Of a stretch of DNA of 64,000 bases, positions 62,712 through 64,000 are shown piece by piece. Under the pieces are notes generated by a model. That model was not told where the DNA came from. It made no database searches and saw nothing but the letters and a program-made list of their open reading frames with translations. Source of the stretch: Entomortierella parvispora (lineage: Eukaryota > Mortierellomycota > Mortierellomycetes > Mortierellales > Mortierellaceae); the NCBI GenBank assembly GCA_963573315.1, contig OY752152.1, positions 975,001 through 1,039,000 of the forward strand. The letters run 5' to 3'. The position numbers were made by a program, and so were the translations under genes. Every line of letters starts with the position of its first letter. The first letter of the stretch is position 1.

Positions 62712-64000
62712 ATGGCCGGCGTCCTGCGTTCCTCCTTCACACCCCTGGTCCTTGCCAGAGCTAGCCTTCGTGCTGTTCCTGCTGCCCGAGGTACTGAGTG
62801 CAACTGCTCTGGATTCATTAGCCAGGATCGCATGGTGGACTCTGTTCCGGAGAATGTTCTTGCTGGTGCTCATGGTCCATTACTGATCAATTGTCTTCTT
62901 TTGTTTTAATTAGTCTGCACTCCTGCTCTTGCTCGCACCTTCCTCATTAATGTCAAACCTACAGATTCGACCTCAACACCGTCAGCAACCAACCCAAAAC
63001 TCAGGATAGAAAAACCTACCTCAGCCGTGGTCGCCTTTGCTCACCGTTTGGGATTGAACAGCCTCAAGGACCAGAACCTGATCATGCGCATCGTCACACA
63101 CCCCAGCTACGAGAGAGTTGGAATTCAGTCGAACGAAGGCTTGGACGTCCTTGGTGAGTGTCTACTCTTTTCCAGGATTTTTCATGATCAGGAGCGTCGC
63201 ATCGAAATAGGCAGGAGAAGGAGTGATCAGGATTCAGCATGGAAAGCGAAGAAGGGATGAAGGAGAAGCCAAAACTGACTCCTACGACCTGCAAGAGCGA
63301 CTCACTCACTCAGGACCACCATGGAGTCATGTCGAACTGTATGAGCTCTGACTAACCATGGATCATGTCCATCGACATGTTCGGACAATTTATTCGATTT
63401 ATAGGCGGAAAGGTTTTGGACATGTTTGTGCTCGAGTACCTCCACACCAAATACCCAAAGATGCCCACCAACATGTTGCACGAGGTAGTTTCGGTTTACA
63501 CTAGGTCATCAACCTTGGCCCTTATGGCCAAGGAGTTTGGTGTAGATGATGTCGCTCGTTGGGTTCGATCCAAGGTAAATAGGACAAGCCATCAACTAAT
63601 GCCGGTTGGGTCGAGAATAATGATCTGGTATTTGCAGAGGCAAAAAGAATGTCGCTGACTCTTATCTATCCAACAATAGCCCGATCAGGAGCATCAATTG
63701 TCAGTCAAGACTGTTCAGGCATCGGTTGTGCGTGCTGTTGTTGGCGCTTTGTACGTTGATCAGGGAGCATTGAAGGCACGCGAGTTTGTGCACGCTCATT
63801 TCTTGTCACGCGAGTTGGACTTGAAGCCTCTTCTTAAGATCGAGGACCCTAAGCTTCATATGTCATTCCTGATGAAGCGCCTTAACCGCGAAAGACCTGT
63901 GGCCCGTTTGATGTCCGAGACTGGTCGTCTCTCCAAGGCACCAGTCTTCATTGTTGGCGTCTACTCTGGCACGGAACAATTGGGCGAAGGATTCGGATCG
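62712..64000 (+). CDS. Mitochondrial ribosomal protein mL44 (RNase III-like), 3' end outside window
   Basis: Exons 62712-62790, 62914-63153, 63405-63574 and 63680 to the window end give the first 270 residues. The N-terminus (MAGVLRSSFTPLVLARASLRA) is a mitochondrial targeting sequence. The RNase III-like fold shows FAHRLGLNSLKDQNLIMRIVTHPSY, LGGKVLDMFVLEYLHTKYP and QASVVRAVVGALYVDQGA. The acidic residues of active RNase III are not conserved (GLDVLGGKVL), as in mL44. A double-stranded RNA-binding domain appears to start after about residue 235. It is a structural protein of the large mitoribosomal subunit. Confidence 0.88.

Noticed and set aside
1-64000. CRISPR arrays, bacterial operons or riboswitches
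   Set aside because: No regularly spaced short repeats were seen, and gene structure is eukaryotic throughout.

Overview
This is a eukaryotic, fungal-type window. Genes are split by short GT-AG introns, most between 70 and 106 bp, and the coding content is typical of an early-diverging fungus. The mix of F-box/LRR genes, a Crinkler header, a Crypton-type tyrosine recombinase, a Fanzor remnant and DIRS-like scraps suggests Mucoromycota, most likely a Mortierella relative. That placement is inference from gene content, not a database result.

Layout. From 1 to 5.0 kb there is a broken Crinkler header (906-1290) and an intron-bearing Crypton-type recombinase gene (1664-4972). From 5.76 to 17.96 kb there is one nested transposon: a full-length non-LTR retrotransposon (LINE) with a 15-bp target duplication and a poly(A) tail, cut in its reverse transcriptase ORF by a Ty3/gypsy chromovirus (9780-15919) with identical 169-bp LTRs and a CCCTC duplication. 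From 19.2 to 32.4 kb on the minus strand lie a FAD monooxygenase with an 11-nt exon, a full-size PDR-type ABC transporter, a poorly supported gene fragment and the TFIIIB subunit BDP1. From 32.6 to 43.9 kb is a patchwork: an F-box protein with an FG-repeat middle, two pieces of a DIRS-like retroelement, an uncharacterised gene with a nuclease-like D...ExK pattern, a Fanzor remnant and an F-box-like LRR protein. From 44.8 to 52.2 kb come a secreted Kex2-type repeat peptide precursor, another F-box protein, a Gcn4-like bZIP factor with upstream ORFs, and a novel protein built from two copies of one ~114-residue unit. From 52.9 to 64 kb the region is mostly housekeeping: tRNA-Trp(CCA), TYW1, ATG15, a second FAD monooxygenase, an Anp1-family mannosyltransferase, a HYPK-like protein and the start of mitochondrial ribosomal protein mL44.

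The genes do not form a single pathway. Functional links are loose: BDP1 and the tRNA gene belong to the Pol III system, TYW1 to tRNA modification, and HYPK and mL44 to translation and protein biogenesis. The two FAD monooxygenases are paralogues about 37 kb apart.

The most unusual items are the Kex2-type peptide precursor (44837-45235), the F-box/FG-repeat fusion (32615-35221), the internally duplicated protein (51438-52244), and the block near 36-41.4 kb where an uncharacterised gene and a Fanzor remnant sit between two matching halves of a DIRS-like element. Exon coordinates were worked out by hand from splice sites. For every multi-exon gene called complete the reading frame sums correctly, except where a frameshift is noted.
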